From the NCBI RefSeq assembly GCF_016906305.1, contig NZ_JADDOL010000017.1:1-64000 (forward strand): a stretch of 64,000 nt of DNA. The letters run 5' to 3'. The translations under genes were made by a program, and so were the position numbers. Positions 16,046-25,953 of this stretch are shown piece after piece; positions within the stretch are counted from its first letter, which is position 1, and each line of letters begins with the position of its first letter. Under the pieces are notes generated by a model. That model was given only the letters and a program-made list of their open reading frames with translations, made no database searches and had not been told where the DNA came from. This stretch comes from Alloalcanivorax marinus. Lineage in GTDB: Bacteria > Pseudomonadota > Gammaproteobacteria > Pseudomonadales > Alcanivoracaceae.

Positions 16046-17625
16046 CGCGGGCCTCCGGCGAGCGGCGGACGCAGCGCCCGCCAGCGTGCCATCAGCTCAC
16101 GCACGGCCTGCTCGTCGCTGGGGCGGTGGGCCCAGGCGGTGCGGGTCCAGGCGTTGATCAGGGCGCTCAGCCAGGCAATCACCGGTGCCCCGTCCAGTTC
16201 ACGCTGGTAAGCGCGCAGGCAGTCCTGTTCGGTGGCACCGGCGGTGAGCGGCAGCGGGCGGTAGTGGAACAGGGTCACCAGGCCGTCACGCAGCAACAGC
16301 GCCAGGGCGGCGCGCACGTCGCCGCGGGCCAGTTCCTGGTCCAGGGCCTGTTCCAGGTCCGCGGGCAGGCTCTCCGCGCGGGTGTCCAGCCCGGCCACGC
16401 GCACCGGCATCACCGGTTTGCCGTCCGGTCCGCGGCCGCCGACGCCGGGCAGATAGCGGCGCACCATCATCAGGATCACCACCAGCAGCAGGGCCAGCAG
16501 CAGGTAGCCCAGGCCGGTGATCAGCCCGTCGGGCACATGGAGCGGGTCCCGGCCGCCGCCGTCCGGTTCCTGGTCCAGCAGACGGCGCAGCAGGTCCTGC
16601 CACCAGCTGTCGCCGTCGTCGTCGCGCAGGGATTCGCGCAGGCGCCGGTCCTGACGCTCCTCGAAGGGCATGAAGGTGTCCGAGGCGAGCAGGTCGATGG
16701 CTTGCTGTTTGGGGTCGGCTTGATGGGCGGTGCCGTTATCGCGACTGAAGTCGCTCCTACAAGGTTGATGTAGGAGCGACTTCAGTCGCGATTCGGCCTG
16801 GCCGGGTGGTGGGGCCTGCGCTTCCACCGGGTGCGGGGCGGCGCCGCACAGCGCCAGCAACACCAGCAGTGCCGCGCCACCGGCACGGCGGCGGCGCTCG
16901 CCGATGCGGGTCAGCCCCAGCTGCAGGTCCCAGCCTTCCAGCCAGGTGCGCTGGTTGAGATAAAGGGCAAAGGAAGTGGCCACGTAGAGCGGCTCGGTGA
17001 CCATCAGCACCAGGTACCAGGCCAGGTTCACGAAGCCCCACTGCAAATGGCTTTGTTCCTGGAACCAGACGCTCCACTCCAGATTGAACTGCCAGGGCAC
17101 CAGGGTCATGGCCAGCACCACCAGGGCCACGGTCATGGCATGTTCCAGGCCCAGCACGGTGAAGGTGAGGGTGCCGGCGCGCTGGCCCGGCGGGCGCAGC
17201 ATCACGGCGATGCGCCCGGACACCTGGGCGCCCCGGGTGCCCTCCAATTGCCAGACACCGGTCAGGAATCCCCGGGACGGGCTGAAGCGGCGCCAGGTGA
17301 GTTGCGCGGCCAGACCGTTGAGCCCGTATTGGGGAAAGGCGCGCAGCAGGGCCAGCGGACCCGGATAGTCGTCGAACAGGGCGCGGCTGTAGAACGCCAG
17401 CAGGGGGCGTTCCCAGAGCGGCTTGAGCCACCAGAACAGCAACAGCGGCCAGACGCTGCGGGTGGCGGCGGCGTAGCCGGCCAGCAGCGCGAACGGCACG
17501 GCGGTGAACACCAGCCACACCAGGGAGGCCTGGCGCCACCAGCGCCGGTAGAAGCGGGTGCCCAGGTCCACCGCCTGCCAGCTGGAGCGGGGGGCGAGCC
17601 GGGCATTGAGCCTATTCAGATCCAT
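16042..17625 (-). CDS. DUF4129 domain membrane protein carrying an in-frame REP insert
   Basis: 527 residues. Three or four membrane helices lie in the first 240 residues, a loop, another helix at about 370-390 (LGYLLLALLLVVILMMV), and a C-terminal DUF4129 domain at about 420-525 (ALALLLRDGLVTLFHYRPL). Residues 278-296 are a translated REP pair (SRLKSLLHQ then PCRSDFSRD), so a repeat has been inserted without breaking the frame, in the predicted non-membrane linker. The ATG at 17625 is preferred over a GTG one codon earlier. It overlaps the SpoIIM-like gene by 14 bases. Confidence 0.85.
   Translation of the reverse strand: MDLNRLNARLAPRSSWQAVDLGTRFYRRWWRQASLVWLVFTAVPFALLAGYAAATRSVWPLLLFWWLKPLWERPLLAFYSRALFDDYPGPLALLRAFPQYGLNGLAAQLTWRRFSPSRGFLTGVWQLEGTRGAQVSGRIAVMLRPPGQRAGTLTFTVLGLEHAMTVALVVLAMTLVPWQFNLEWSVWFQEQSHLQWGFVNLAWYLVLMVTEPLYVATSFALYLNQRTWLEGWDLQLGLTRIGERRRRAGGAALLVLLALCGAAPHPVEAQAPPPGQAESRLKSLLHQPCRSDFSRDNGTAHQADPKQQAIDLLASDTFMPFEERQDRRLRESLRDDDGDSWWQDLLRRLLDQEPDGGGRDPLHVPDGLITGLGYLLLALLLVVILMMVRRYLPGVGGRGPDGKPVMPVRVAGLDTRAESLPADLEQALDQELARGDVRAALALLLRDGLVTLFHYRPLPLTAGATEQDCLRAYQRELDGAPVIAWLSALINAWTRTAWAHRPSDEQAVRELMARWRALRPPLAGGPR
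16738..16792. repeat. REP pair inside a coding sequence
   Basis: A complete head-to-head pair (arms 16738-16760 and 16770-16792, GACTTCAGTC class) lies within the DUF4129 gene. On the coding strand neither arm introduces a stop in the gene's frame, although another frame contains TGA in CTGAAG. Confidence 0.95.
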
Positions 17626-18598
17626 CACGGCTTCCTTGCGGCGCCACCGAGCGGCCCCCCAGCAACAGATACAGCAGCACCAGGGCCCAGCACACCGCGC
17701 CCACGGTGTACTTGATCTGCGGATCCAGCTCCCGGGACGACCAGAACGCCTCGATAAAGGCGGCGGCCACCAGCAGGAAAAACACCCCGTACATCACCGG
17801 CAGGCATTCCCGGGCGGCGCGGCGGATGGCGTCCACCCGGCCCCAGGAGCCCGGCGCCAGCACCGCCCAGCCCAGCCGCAGGCCGGCGCCCCCGGCCAGG
17901 CAGATGGCGGTCAGCTCCGGCGCGCCATGGGCGATCACGAAGGTAAAGAACGGTTGCGAGGCGCCGGCCAGGCTCAGGTGGGCGGCGGCGGCGCCGAAGA
18001 AGCTGCCGTTGAACAGCATGGCGAGCAGGGCGCCGACGCCCAGCAGCAAGCCGCCGGCGAAGGTGCGGAAGGCGATGCCGATGTTGTTGTAGATGTAGTA
18101 GCCGAACATCATCACGTCGTCGGCCCGGTCACGGGTGCCGGTGTCGCGCAGATCCGGGTGGTACATTTCTTCCAGGTCGGCCACCTGGTCCGGCCCCACC
18201 ACCGTGTGCACCAGTTCCGGATCGTACTGGATCAGGCCCCAGACCAGCAGCGCCGACAGCACGAAGGCGGCGCTGCTGATCAGGTGCCAGCGCCACTGCC
18301 GGCGCACCGCCTGGGGAAAGCCGGCGGCGAAGAACGCCGCCAGGCGCGGCAACAGCGGTGTGCGATGGCGGTAGAGCTGGCGGTGGGCGCGCAGCATCAG
18401 ATCGTTGAGGTAATCCTGCAGGGCCAGGCTGTAGCCGCGTTCCCGGGCCAGCGCCAGTTGATGGCAAAGGCTCTGATAATCGCCGGCGAAATCGGCGGCG
18501 GCGCTGCCTGGCCGGCGGGTTTTTTCCAGGGTCTTGAGGGTCGCCTCCAGGCGCTCCCAAAGCGGCCGGTAACGCTGCTCGAACTGGCTCTGCCTCAT
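17612..18598 (-). CDS. Stage II sporulation protein M-like membrane protein
   Basis: 328 residues. A helical cytoplasmic N-terminus of about 100 residues is followed by five or six membrane segments, with the family motif GYYIYNNIGIAFRTFAGG near 165-185 and FFTFVIAHGAPELTAI near 220. SpoIIM-like (DUF95) proteins in non-sporulating bacteria sit beside RDD and MoxR genes; they are not involved in sporulation there. It overlaps the RDD gene stop as ATGA. The role is likely as an integral membrane part of the MoxR-linked complex. Confidence 0.88.
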   Translation of the reverse strand: MRQSQFEQRYRPLWERLEATLKTLEKTRRPGSAAADFAGDYQSLCHQLALARERGYSLALQDYLNDLMLRAHRQLYRHRTPLLPRLAAFFAAGFPQAVRRQWRWHLISSAAFVLSALLVWGLIQYDPELVHTVVGPDQVADLEEMYHPDLRDTGTRDRADDVMMFGYYIYNNIGIAFRTFAGGLLLGVGALLAMLFNGSFFGAAAAHLSLAGASQPFFTFVIAHGAPELTAICLAGGAGLRLGWAVLAPGSWGRVDAIRRAARECLPVMYGVFFLLVAAAFIEAFWSSRELDPQIKYTVGAVCWALVLLYLLLGGRSVAPQGSRDGSE

Positions 18599-19317
18599 CG
18601 CGCCGCTCCCTGATCGGATTCCCGGGCCGGGTCGGCGCCGGCGGGGCCGCCGAGCACATGGCGGGCCACCCGGCGCAGTTTTTCCAGCGCCGCCGGCGCC
18701 GGCTGCTCCGGGTAGGCGAGCCTTGCCAGTTCCTGCTGGCGTTGCTCGGAGAGCGCCGGCGCCCGTTCGCTGAAGGCCAGCAGCACCAGCTGGTCCTCCC
18801 GGTCCAGGGGCCAGTCCGGCGCTTCGCCGGCGCCGGCCTCCCGGGTCCGGATGGCCGGCGGCGCCGGCAGATGGATCACCAGGGTGTCGGCGGCCAGATC
18901 ACCGAGCCGTTGCTGGCGCGGCGAGATCAGCATCACCACGAAGCCGGTGAGATAGAAGATCGGAAACAGATCGGCGGTGCGCAGCAGATTGCGCACCAGG
19001 CTGCCGTTGAAGGTGAGCGGCGCGCCGTTGCCATGCACCACCGCCAGCTTCACCGCCCGCTTGCCGGGGGTGCGGCCCTGCCAGAACATTTCGAAGAACA
19101 CCGGGTAGAACCATTCCAGCAAAAACATGAGCAGCAGGTAGAGACCGTAGCCGTGGCCGCCGAACAGCATCAGCGGAATCGACAGCACCAGCAGCACCAG
19201 CCCGCGCAGGGCCAGGTCGATGCCGTAGGCCAGCGCCCGTGGCAGCGGGCCGGCCAGCGAGAGAGAAAGACGGGCCCCCTCCGGCGTATCGATGTGCAGC
19301 TGGTCGTCAATCCGCAC
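18595..19317 (-). CDS. RDD family membrane protein
   Basis: 240 residues from a GTG at 19317. The RDD domain covers about 22-150 with two long membrane hairpins (RALAYGIDLALRGLVLLVL; PVFFEMFWQGRTPGKRAVKL), the latter being the conserved family block. A cytoplasmic tail of about 90 residues follows. RDD proteins are poorly understood; some are ion transporters. The gene begins the SpoIIM-DUF4129-DUF4350-MoxR-DUF58 set, and its start overlaps the DUF2069 stop by 11 bases. Confidence 0.88.
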   Translation of the reverse strand: MRIDDQLHIDTPEGARLSLSLAGPLPRALAYGIDLALRGLVLLVLSIPLMLFGGHGYGLYLLLMFLLEWFYPVFFEMFWQGRTPGKRAVKLAVVHGNGAPLTFNGSLVRNLLRTADLFPIFYLTGFVVMLISPRQQRLGDLAADTLVIHLPAPPAIRTREAGAGEAPDWPLDREDQLVLLAFSERAPALSEQRQQELARLAYPEQPAPAALEKLRRVARHVLGGPAGADPARESDQGAAR

Positions 19318-19648
19318 GGCCGCCCCGGCGGATCAACTGCATGGCGGCCAGGAACATCACCACCGTCAGTGACACCTGAACGATGGCCAGGGTGCGCTGG
19401 GGCGGCGGGTTCAGGCATTGCAGCACATAGCCGCAGAAATAGAACAGCAGCAGAAAACACAGCCAGGTGAGCGAGCGCGGATGCAGGGTGATCGGCGCCA
19501 CCATCATCAGCAGCAGCGGCAGGTACAGCACCAGCGCCATGATCACCGACGCGGCCAGCGGCGCGTTCGGCGGCGTGAACCAGAATTGCGCGGCGATGCC
19601 GAGCAGCAATAGCAGCAGGTAGCAGCCCCGTAACACAAAACCCAGCAT
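19307..19648 (-). CDS. DUF2069 family membrane protein
   Basis: 113 residues with four hydrophobic segments and a conserved WFTPPNAP stretch after the first, as in the DUF2069 family that commonly neighbours wrbA. It starts 35 bases after the wrbA stop, and the end overlaps the RDD start. It is probably an inner-membrane protein; no function is known. Confidence 0.8.
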   Translation of the reverse strand: MLGFVLRGCYLLLLLLGIAAQFWFTPPNAPLAASVIMALVLYLPLLLMMVAPITLHPRSLTWLCFLLLFYFCGYVLQCLNPPPQRTLAIVQVSLTVVMFLAAMQLIRRGGRAD

Positions 19649-19683
19649 ATTCGTCCTTAACGTTATCGCGCCTACATGTGTGC

Positions 19684-20653
<970 letters not shown>

Positions 20654-20742
20654 GGTTCGACGCCGTTGTTTGCCAGGATGCAGGGCATTGTACGGCACCG
20701 ACCGCCACCGGCAAGCCGGGGCGATGCCGATAGGAAGAGGAA

Positions 20743-22047
20743 GTGGACGACAGGGTGAAAACCGACCAGAACGATGCGCCCGTGATTCCGTTCCGCGCCC
20801 GCGCGGAATCGGTATGGGCGTTCCTGAAATTACTGCGCCGCCAGTTCGTGGACGACGGTTGCCCCGCCGCCGCGGCGGCGCTGACCTATACCACGCTGTT
20901 CGCCATCGTGCCGATCATGACGGTGATGTTCGCGGTGATTGCCTCGATTCCGGCGCTCAACGAACGGGGGCTGGTGATCCAGAAATGGGCGTTCGAGTAT
21001 TTCGTGCCGTCCGCCGGCAATCAGATTCTCGGTTACCTGGCCACCTTTACCCAGCAGGCCACCAACCTGACCGGGCCCGGCGTGGTGATGCTGATCATTA
21101 CCTCGGTGCTGATGCTGCGCACCGTGGAGCAGGCGCTCAACCGCATCTGGCGGCTGCCCAAGGCGCGCAAGGGCATGGTCAGCCTGATGACTTACTGGGC
21201 GGTGCTGTCCCTGGGGCCGCTGCTGCTGGGCGCGGGCCTGGGCATCTCCTCCTACCTGACCTCGGTGTCGCTGATCAGCGATACGGTGGCCTACCTGGGC
21301 GGCGTGCGGGTCTGGCTGTCGGTGCTGCCGTTCTTCTTTACCTTCGCCATGCTGGCGTTGCTCTATATCGTGGTGCCGAACACCTCGGTGCCGTTCCGGC
21401 AGGGACTGCTGGGGGCGGCGGTGGCGGCCTTGCTGTTCGAGCTGGCCAAGGCGGCGTTCGCCCAGTTCATCAAGCATGCGCCCAACTACCAGGTAGTGTA
21501 CGGCGCCTTCGCGGCGGTTCCGCTGTTCCTGCTGTGGATTTATATTTCCTGGATTCTGGTGCTGCTGGGCGCCGAGCTGGTGCGCACCCTGGTGGTGTTC
21601 CAGGAACACCGCCGCAAGGTGCCGCGCACTCAGGCGCTGCTGCGGCTGCTGCGGGTGTTCTGGGAACGCCAGCGGCACGGCCGGGTGCTGCGCAGCAACG
21701 AGGTCCGTCAGGTGATGCACGAGTCCGGCGTCACGCACTGGGACGAGTTCCGCAATCTGCTGCAGGACTGCAAGCTGATCAAGCGCACCGAGGAGGGCGG
21801 CTATGTGCTGACCCGGGACCTGCGCCGGCTGACCCTGTCCCAGCTGCTGGCCATGGTGCCCTGGCCGGCGGAGCAGCAGTTGCGCGTCAACGCCCACGGC
21901 AAGGAGCCCTGGGAAGCGACCCTGAAACAGCGCTGCGACGAAGCGCGGCGCGGCCTGCACCGGCCCCTGGAGTTCAATCTGGAAGCCCTGTTCGAGAACC
22001 GGGTCGACGAGTTCCCCACCAACGAAGGCGAAAAACAAAATGAATAA
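20743..22047 (+). CDS. YihY/BrkB family inner-membrane protein
   Basis: 434 residues from a GTG at 20743, preceded by GGAAGAGGAAG. Six membrane helices in the first 290 residues carry the family blocks AAAALTYTTLFAIVPIMTV and FAAVPLFLLWIYISWILVLLG. An additional cytoplasmic C-terminal domain of about 140 residues looks like a winged-helix fold (HESGVTHWDEFRNLLQDC). The family was once called ribonuclease BN, which is wrong; its function is unknown. It overlaps the acylphosphatase gene by eight bases. Confidence 0.88.
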   Translation: MDDRVKTDQNDAPVIPFRARAESVWAFLKLLRRQFVDDGCPAAAAALTYTTLFAIVPIMTVMFAVIASIPALNERGLVIQKWAFEYFVPSAGNQILGYLATFTQQATNLTGPGVVMLIITSVLMLRTVEQALNRIWRLPKARKGMVSLMTYWAVLSLGPLLLGAGLGISSYLTSVSLISDTVAYLGGVRVWLSVLPFFFTFAMLALLYIVVPNTSVPFRQGLLGAAVAALLFELAKAAFAQFIKHAPNYQVVYGAFAAVPLFLLWIYISWILVLLGAELVRTLVVFQEHRRKVPRTQALLRLLRVFWERQRHGRVLRSNEVRQVMHESGVTHWDEFRNLLQDCKLIKRTEEGGYVLTRDLRRLTLSQLLAMVPWPAEQQLRVNAHGKEPWEATLKQRCDEARRGLHRPLEFNLEALFENRVDEFPTNEGEKQNE

Positions 22048-22324
22048 CAAAGCCGTGATAGCCCGGCAGGTGACTGTCCGGGGGCGGGTGCAGGGCGTGT
22101 ATTTTCGCGCTTCCACCCAACAGCAGGCGCGCCGCCTGGGCGTGGCCGGCTGGGTCCGCAACCTACCCGATGGCCGGGTGGAAGCCTGGTTGGAAGGGGC
22201 GGATGACGCGGTGGAAGCCCTGATGACGTGGATGCGCGAAGGGCCGGAGCAGGCCGAGGTCACCGGCCTGTGCGTGTGCGAGGTGGCACCGCGATCCCTG
22301 AACGATTTCGAGGTCGATGCATGA
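22040..22324 (+). CDS. acyP: Acylphosphatase
   Basis: 94 residues. The family signature GRVQGVYFR (15-23) provides the phosphate loop with catalytic Arg23, and GWVRNLPDGRVEAW (37-50) provides Asn41. Acylphosphatases hydrolyse carboxyl-phosphate bonds in the cytoplasm. It is coupled to both neighbours by overlaps of eight and four bases. Confidence 0.93.
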   Translation: MNNKAVIARQVTVRGRVQGVYFRASTQQQARRLGVAGWVRNLPDGRVEAWLEGADDAVEALMTWMREGPEQAEVTGLCVCEVAPRSLNDFEVDA

Positions 22325-23199
22325 AGCAGGTGGAACTGGTCAATGGGCATCTCCGCTTTCCGGCGCTGCTGACCGGCGACGGCGAGCCGGTGATTCTGCT
22401 GCACGGGTTTCCCGACACCCATGAAAACTGGGCGGTGCAGATGAAGCTGCTGGCGGACGCCGGCTACACCTGCGTGGCGCCGGCCCTGCGCGGCTACGCG
22501 CCGTCCTGCCAGCCCGGCAGCGGCGACTATTCCCTGCACGCGGCGGTGGACGACCTGCTGGTGTTCGCCAACCAGCTCGGTGGCCGGGTGCATCTGATCG
22601 GCCACGACTGGGGCGCGGCGGTGGGCTACCTGGCCTGCGCGCGCTACCCGGAATCCTTCTGTACGTTCAGTGCCCTGGCGATCCCGCCGCTCAAGCGGCT
22701 GCCCAAGGCCCTGCTCAAGGTGCCCGAGCAGATCAAACTGAGCGGCTACATGCAGTTCTTCCAGCTGCCGGTGGCGCCGGAAGCCTGGCTCAAGCGCGAC
22801 GGCCTGAGCGGCGTGGACACCCTCTGGCACCGCTGGTCCCCGGACTGGGACCCGGGCCTGTACCTGGACAACGCCCGCCACACCCTGGGCGAACCCGGCG
22901 TGCTGGCCGGCGCCCTGGGCTGGTACCGGCACCTGATCCGCCTGTGGCGCAAGGAGCAGCGGGAAGTGCAGGAATGGCTGGCCCTGGACGTGCGCGTGCC
23001 CACCCAGGTGCTGATGGGCGAGAACGACGGCTGCATGAGCCCCAAGCTGCTGGACCACTGCCTCAACAACGACGACTTTCCCGCCGGCCTCTACGTGGAG
23101 CGGCTGGAAGCCGCCGGCCATTTCCTGCACCTGGAGCGGCCGGAAACCGTGGCCGAGCTGCTGATCGCCCACCTCAAGCGCGGTGAGTGCCTGGTCTGA
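22321..23199 (+). CDS. Alpha/beta hydrolase, epoxide hydrolase-like
   Basis: 292 residues. The oxyanion motif HGFPDT is at 28-33 and the nucleophile elbow GHDWGA at 94-99 with Asp96 rather than serine, the pattern of epoxide hydrolases and haloalkane dehalogenases. The catalytic histidine is in AAGHFLHLERP near residue 265. A cap domain of mostly helices lies between. It begins on the acylphosphatase stop (ATGA). The real substrate is unknown; an epoxide or an ester is possible. Confidence 0.83.
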   Translation: MKQVELVNGHLRFPALLTGDGEPVILLHGFPDTHENWAVQMKLLADAGYTCVAPALRGYAPSCQPGSGDYSLHAAVDDLLVFANQLGGRVHLIGHDWGAAVGYLACARYPESFCTFSALAIPPLKRLPKALLKVPEQIKLSGYMQFFQLPVAPEAWLKRDGLSGVDTLWHRWSPDWDPGLYLDNARHTLGEPGVLAGALGWYRHLIRLWRKEQREVQEWLALDVRVPTQVLMGENDGCMSPKLLDHCLNNDDFPAGLYVERLEAAGHFLHLERPETVAELLIAHLKRGECLV

Positions 23200-23329
23200 T
23201 CCCCCCGCTGCCCGGGTTTCATTCTCGACGGATCGCGGGGCAAGGCACTCAATTCGTTTCAGGCCCTGGCGAAAGCCCGTGCCAGAGGTTTGCCGGAGGC
23301 CTCCTGATGCCAGGCGGGCAAGGGTCGGC

Positions 23330-23335
23330 TATAAT
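23330..23335 (+). promoter_or_regulatory. -10 element ahead of fumarase
   Basis: A perfect TATAAT 36 bases before the ATG of the fumarase gene. No good -35 is seen at the usual distance; the GC-rich surroundings make the perfect hexamer notable. Confidence 0.45.
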
Positions 23336-23371
23336 GCGCGCCCCCGATCCCAGCAGTCAGGAGTACCCCGC

Positions 23372-24877
23372 ATGACGGTGATTCGCCAGGACGATCTGAT
23401 TCAGAGCGTCGCCGACGCCCTGCAGTACATTTCCTACTACCATCCGGTGGATTTCATTCGTGGCGTCAAGGAAGCCTACGAAAAGGAAGAGAGCAAGGCG
23501 GCCAAGGACGCCATGGCGCAGATTCTGGTGAACTCACGCATGTCCGCCATGGGGCACCGGCCGATCTGTCAGGACACCGGCATTGTCACCGTGTTCGCCA
23601 AGGTGGGCATGAATGTGACCTTTGAAGGCGACATGTCGTTGGACGACATGATCAACGAGGGGGTGCGCCGCGCCTACAACCATCCGGACAACGTGCTGCG
23701 CGCCTCGGTGCTGGCGGACCCGGACGGCAAGCGCGCCAACACCAAGGACAACACCCCGGCGGTGATCAACTACTCCATCGTCCCCGGTGACACCCTGGAA
23801 ATCGACGTGGCGGCCAAGGGCGGCGGCTCCGAGGCGAAATCCAAGTTCGCCATGCTCAACCCGTCCGACTCGGTGGTGGACTGGGTGCTTGAGCAGGTGC
23901 CGAAAATGGGCGCCGGCTGGTGCCCGCCGGGCATGCTCGGCATTGGCATCGGCGGCACCGCCGAAAAGGCCATGCTGCTGGCCAAGGAATCCCTGATGGA
24001 CCCCATCGACATCCACGAGCTGCAGGCCCGGGGGGCGCAAACCCGCGCCGAGGAACTGCGCCTGGAGCTGTACGAGAAGGTCAACGCGCTGGGCATCGGC
24101 GCCCAGGGCCTGGGTGGCCTGACCACGGTGCTGGACGTGAAGGTGGCGGATTATCCCACCCACGCGGCCAACAAACCGGTGGCGATCATCCCCAACTGCG
24201 CGGCCACCCGACACGCCCACTTCGTGCTGGACGGCAGCGGCCCGGCGGACCTGAAGGCCCCGGACCTGGAAGAATGGCCGGACATCGCCTGGGGCAACGA
24301 CGAGGGCGCCAAGCGCGTCAATCTCGACACGGTGACCCCGGAAGAAGTGCAAACCTGGCAGCCCGGCGACACCCTGTTGCTGTCCGGCAAGCTGCTCACC
24401 GGCCGTGACGCCGCCCACAAGCGCATGGTGGACATGATCGCCAAGGGCGAGGAGCTGCCGGTGGACTTCACCAACCGCTTTATCTACTACGTGGGTCCGG
24501 TGGATCCGGTGGGCGACGAAGTGGTGGGCCCGGCCGGCCCGACCACCGCCACCCGCATGGACAAGTTCACCCGCACCATGCTGGAGAAGACCGGCCTGAT
24601 CGGCATGGTCGGCAAGGCCGAGCGCGGCGACACCGCCATCGAGGCGATCCGCGACAACAAGGCGGTCTATCTGATGGCCGTGGGCGGCGCCGCCTATCTG
24701 GTGTCCAAGGCGATCCGCAAGTCCCGCGTGGCCGCCTTCGAGGACCTGGGCATGGAAGCCATCTACGAGTTCGAGGTGGAAGACATGCCGGTCACCGTGG
24801 CGGTGGATTCCACCGGCGAATCGGTGCACAAAACCGGCCCGGTGATCTGGAAAAAGAAAATCGCCGAGTCCGCCTGA
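23372..24877 (+). CDS. fumA: Class I (iron-sulfur) fumarate hydratase
   Basis: 501 residues, in line with the single-chain class I fumarases of pseudomonads. The N-terminal domain holds GHRPICQDTGI (Cys66), GAGWCPPGMLGIGIGGTAE (Cys near 183) and PNCAATRHAHF (Cys near 275), the three [4Fe-4S] ligands. The C-terminal domain has SGKLLTGRDAAHKRM and GPAGPTTATRMDKF. It interconverts fumarate and malate in the TCA cycle. The ATG follows AGGAGTACCCCGC. The gene is monocistronic, with a -10 hexamer upstream and a hairpin downstream. Confidence 0.95.
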   Translation: MTVIRQDDLIQSVADALQYISYYHPVDFIRGVKEAYEKEESKAAKDAMAQILVNSRMSAMGHRPICQDTGIVTVFAKVGMNVTFEGDMSLDDMINEGVRRAYNHPDNVLRASVLADPDGKRANTKDNTPAVINYSIVPGDTLEIDVAAKGGGSEAKSKFAMLNPSDSVVDWVLEQVPKMGAGWCPPGMLGIGIGGTAEKAMLLAKESLMDPIDIHELQARGAQTRAEELRLELYEKVNALGIGAQGLGGLTTVLDVKVADYPTHAANKPVAIIPNCAATRHAHFVLDGSGPADLKAPDLEEWPDIAWGNDEGAKRVNLDTVTPEEVQTWQPGDTLLLSGKLLTGRDAAHKRMVDMIAKGEELPVDFTNRFIYYVGPVDPVGDEVVGPAGPTTATRMDKFTRTMLEKTGLIGMVGKAERGDTAIEAIRDNKAVYLMAVGGAAYLVSKAIRKSRVAAFEDLGMEAIYEFEVEDMPVTVAVDSTGESVHKTGPVIWKKKIAESA

Positions 24878-24884
24878 CCCCGCC

Positions 24885-24916
24885 TTCCCCGGGCCGTCGT
24901 CCTGACGGCCGGGGAA
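24885..24916 (+). terminator. Hairpin after fumarase gene
   Basis: TTCCCCGGGCCGTC pairs with GACGGCCGGGGAA across a five-base loop, with one bulged G. There is no T-run after it, so termination is uncertain; it may only stabilise the 3' end. Confidence 0.4.
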
Positions 24917-25022
24917 CCAAACCCGCCGCTTGTGTTCCTAGAGCAGCGGGGATCACCGGACCCGCCGCCCGGGTCAGGGTCCGGTGCCATCGTTTTCGCT
25001 TTCCGTCGTCAAGTGGCTGTTC

Positions 25023-25898
25023 ATGAAACGACGCTCGCCGTTTTGGCTTTTGATTGTGGGTGTGGGAAGTCTGGTGTTGTCCGGTTGCGCTTCCCTGATG
25101 GAATCCGGCGCCTCGCTGCTGGGCCGTGAACCGGTGCCGGCCCGGGTGGCCGGCCTGCCGCTCGGTGACCTGGCCACGCTGGGCATCGACGACGGCGTCT
25201 GCGCGGAGCTGGCGGAGGCCCGCCGCCAGGACCGGCGGGTGAGCGGCCGGTGGCTGCGCGAGGACGCGCTGCCGGCCTGTGCCCGCCGTATCGAGGCGGC
25301 CCGCGAGGCGCGTCGCTACGACCAGGAACTGGACCGGCTGGTGGAACAGGCCTGGCAGGCCGAGCAGGCCGCCGAGCGTGAGCGGGCCCGCCAACGGGCC
25401 GAGCAGCGGCGGGTGCGCGAGGCCATGGAGGCGGCCCGCCGCGACGCCGAGGCGCGCCAGGAGGCCAACCGCAAGGAGGACAACCGGTCGCGGCTGCGCG
25501 AGCGGCTCGCCGACGCCCACATCCTCTCCATTCTCGAGAACGTGCCCGACCAGCCTTTGGCGTTTTCCCTGGGCCAGCCTTCCGAGCGCACCCTGAAGAA
25601 TTTTCTCGCCTGCCTGGAGGTCGGTTACCCCAATCAGGGTTACCAGGTGGACCGCCAGGGCGACGACCTGACGGTGACCGCCCTGCAGGCGGACATGCTG
25701 CGCGGCGACGTGGACATCCGCGCCCATTTCGTCAATGTCTGGGACACCTGGATGCTGGAGTCCCTGCGCGTGGCGGAGATGACCGCCGACACGCCCCGGG
25801 ACCGTTTCATGCTGGCGCAGAACCTGATGGCCGGGCCCTGCTACGGCATTGATGAACTGCTCTGGCGTGGTAACGACGACGGGGACCATCGCGGCTGA
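25023..25898 (+). CDS. Putative lipoprotein with coiled coil
   Basis: 291 residues. The signal peptide ends with the lipobox LSGC (Cys22), so it should be a lipoprotein. Residues about 85-165 are a highly charged Arg/Glu/Ala-rich helix, likely a coiled coil; a globular C-terminal part follows (about 170-290). No known domain is recognised. The ATG at 25023 is chosen so the lipobox falls at the right distance. The stop codon is inside a REP arm: the last residues (DHRG) are REP-encoded. It may be a spacer or scaffold lipoprotein of the periplasm. Confidence 0.75.
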   Translation: MKRRSPFWLLIVGVGSLVLSGCASLMESGASLLGREPVPARVAGLPLGDLATLGIDDGVCAELAEARRQDRRVSGRWLREDALPACARRIEAAREARRYDQELDRLVEQAWQAEQAAERERARQRAEQRRVREAMEAARRDAEARQEANRKEDNRSRLRERLADAHILSILENVPDQPLAFSLGQPSERTLKNFLACLEVGYPNQGYQVDRQGDDLTVTALQADMLRGDVDIRAHFVNVWDTWMLESLRVAEMTADTPRDRFMLAQNLMAGPCYGIDELLWRGNDDGDHRG

Positions 25899-25949
25899 AG
25901 CCGCTCCTGCTACATTGATGCACCTGTAGGAGCGACTTCAGTGGCGATC
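25889..25949. repeat. REP pair supplying a stop codon
   Basis: Left arm 25889-25914 (with CTG inserted near the tip, GCTCCTGCTAC), right arm 25927-25949 (GTGGCGAT for GTCGCGAT). The TGA stop of the lipoprotein gene (25896-25898) is part of CGGCTGAAGCC in the left arm. Confidence 0.85.
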
Positions 25950-25953
25950 CGCG

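Noticed and set aside
17612-18598. Evidence for sporulation from the SpoIIM-like gene
   Set aside because: SpoIIM-like proteins are common in non-sporulating proteobacteria beside MoxR genes; no other sporulation gene is present.
24955-24985. ACCGGACCC / GGGTCCGGT inverted repeat before the lipoprotein gene as a riboswitch
   Set aside because: It is a simple GC-rich hairpin without any known aptamer features; it may only be a leftover terminator stem.
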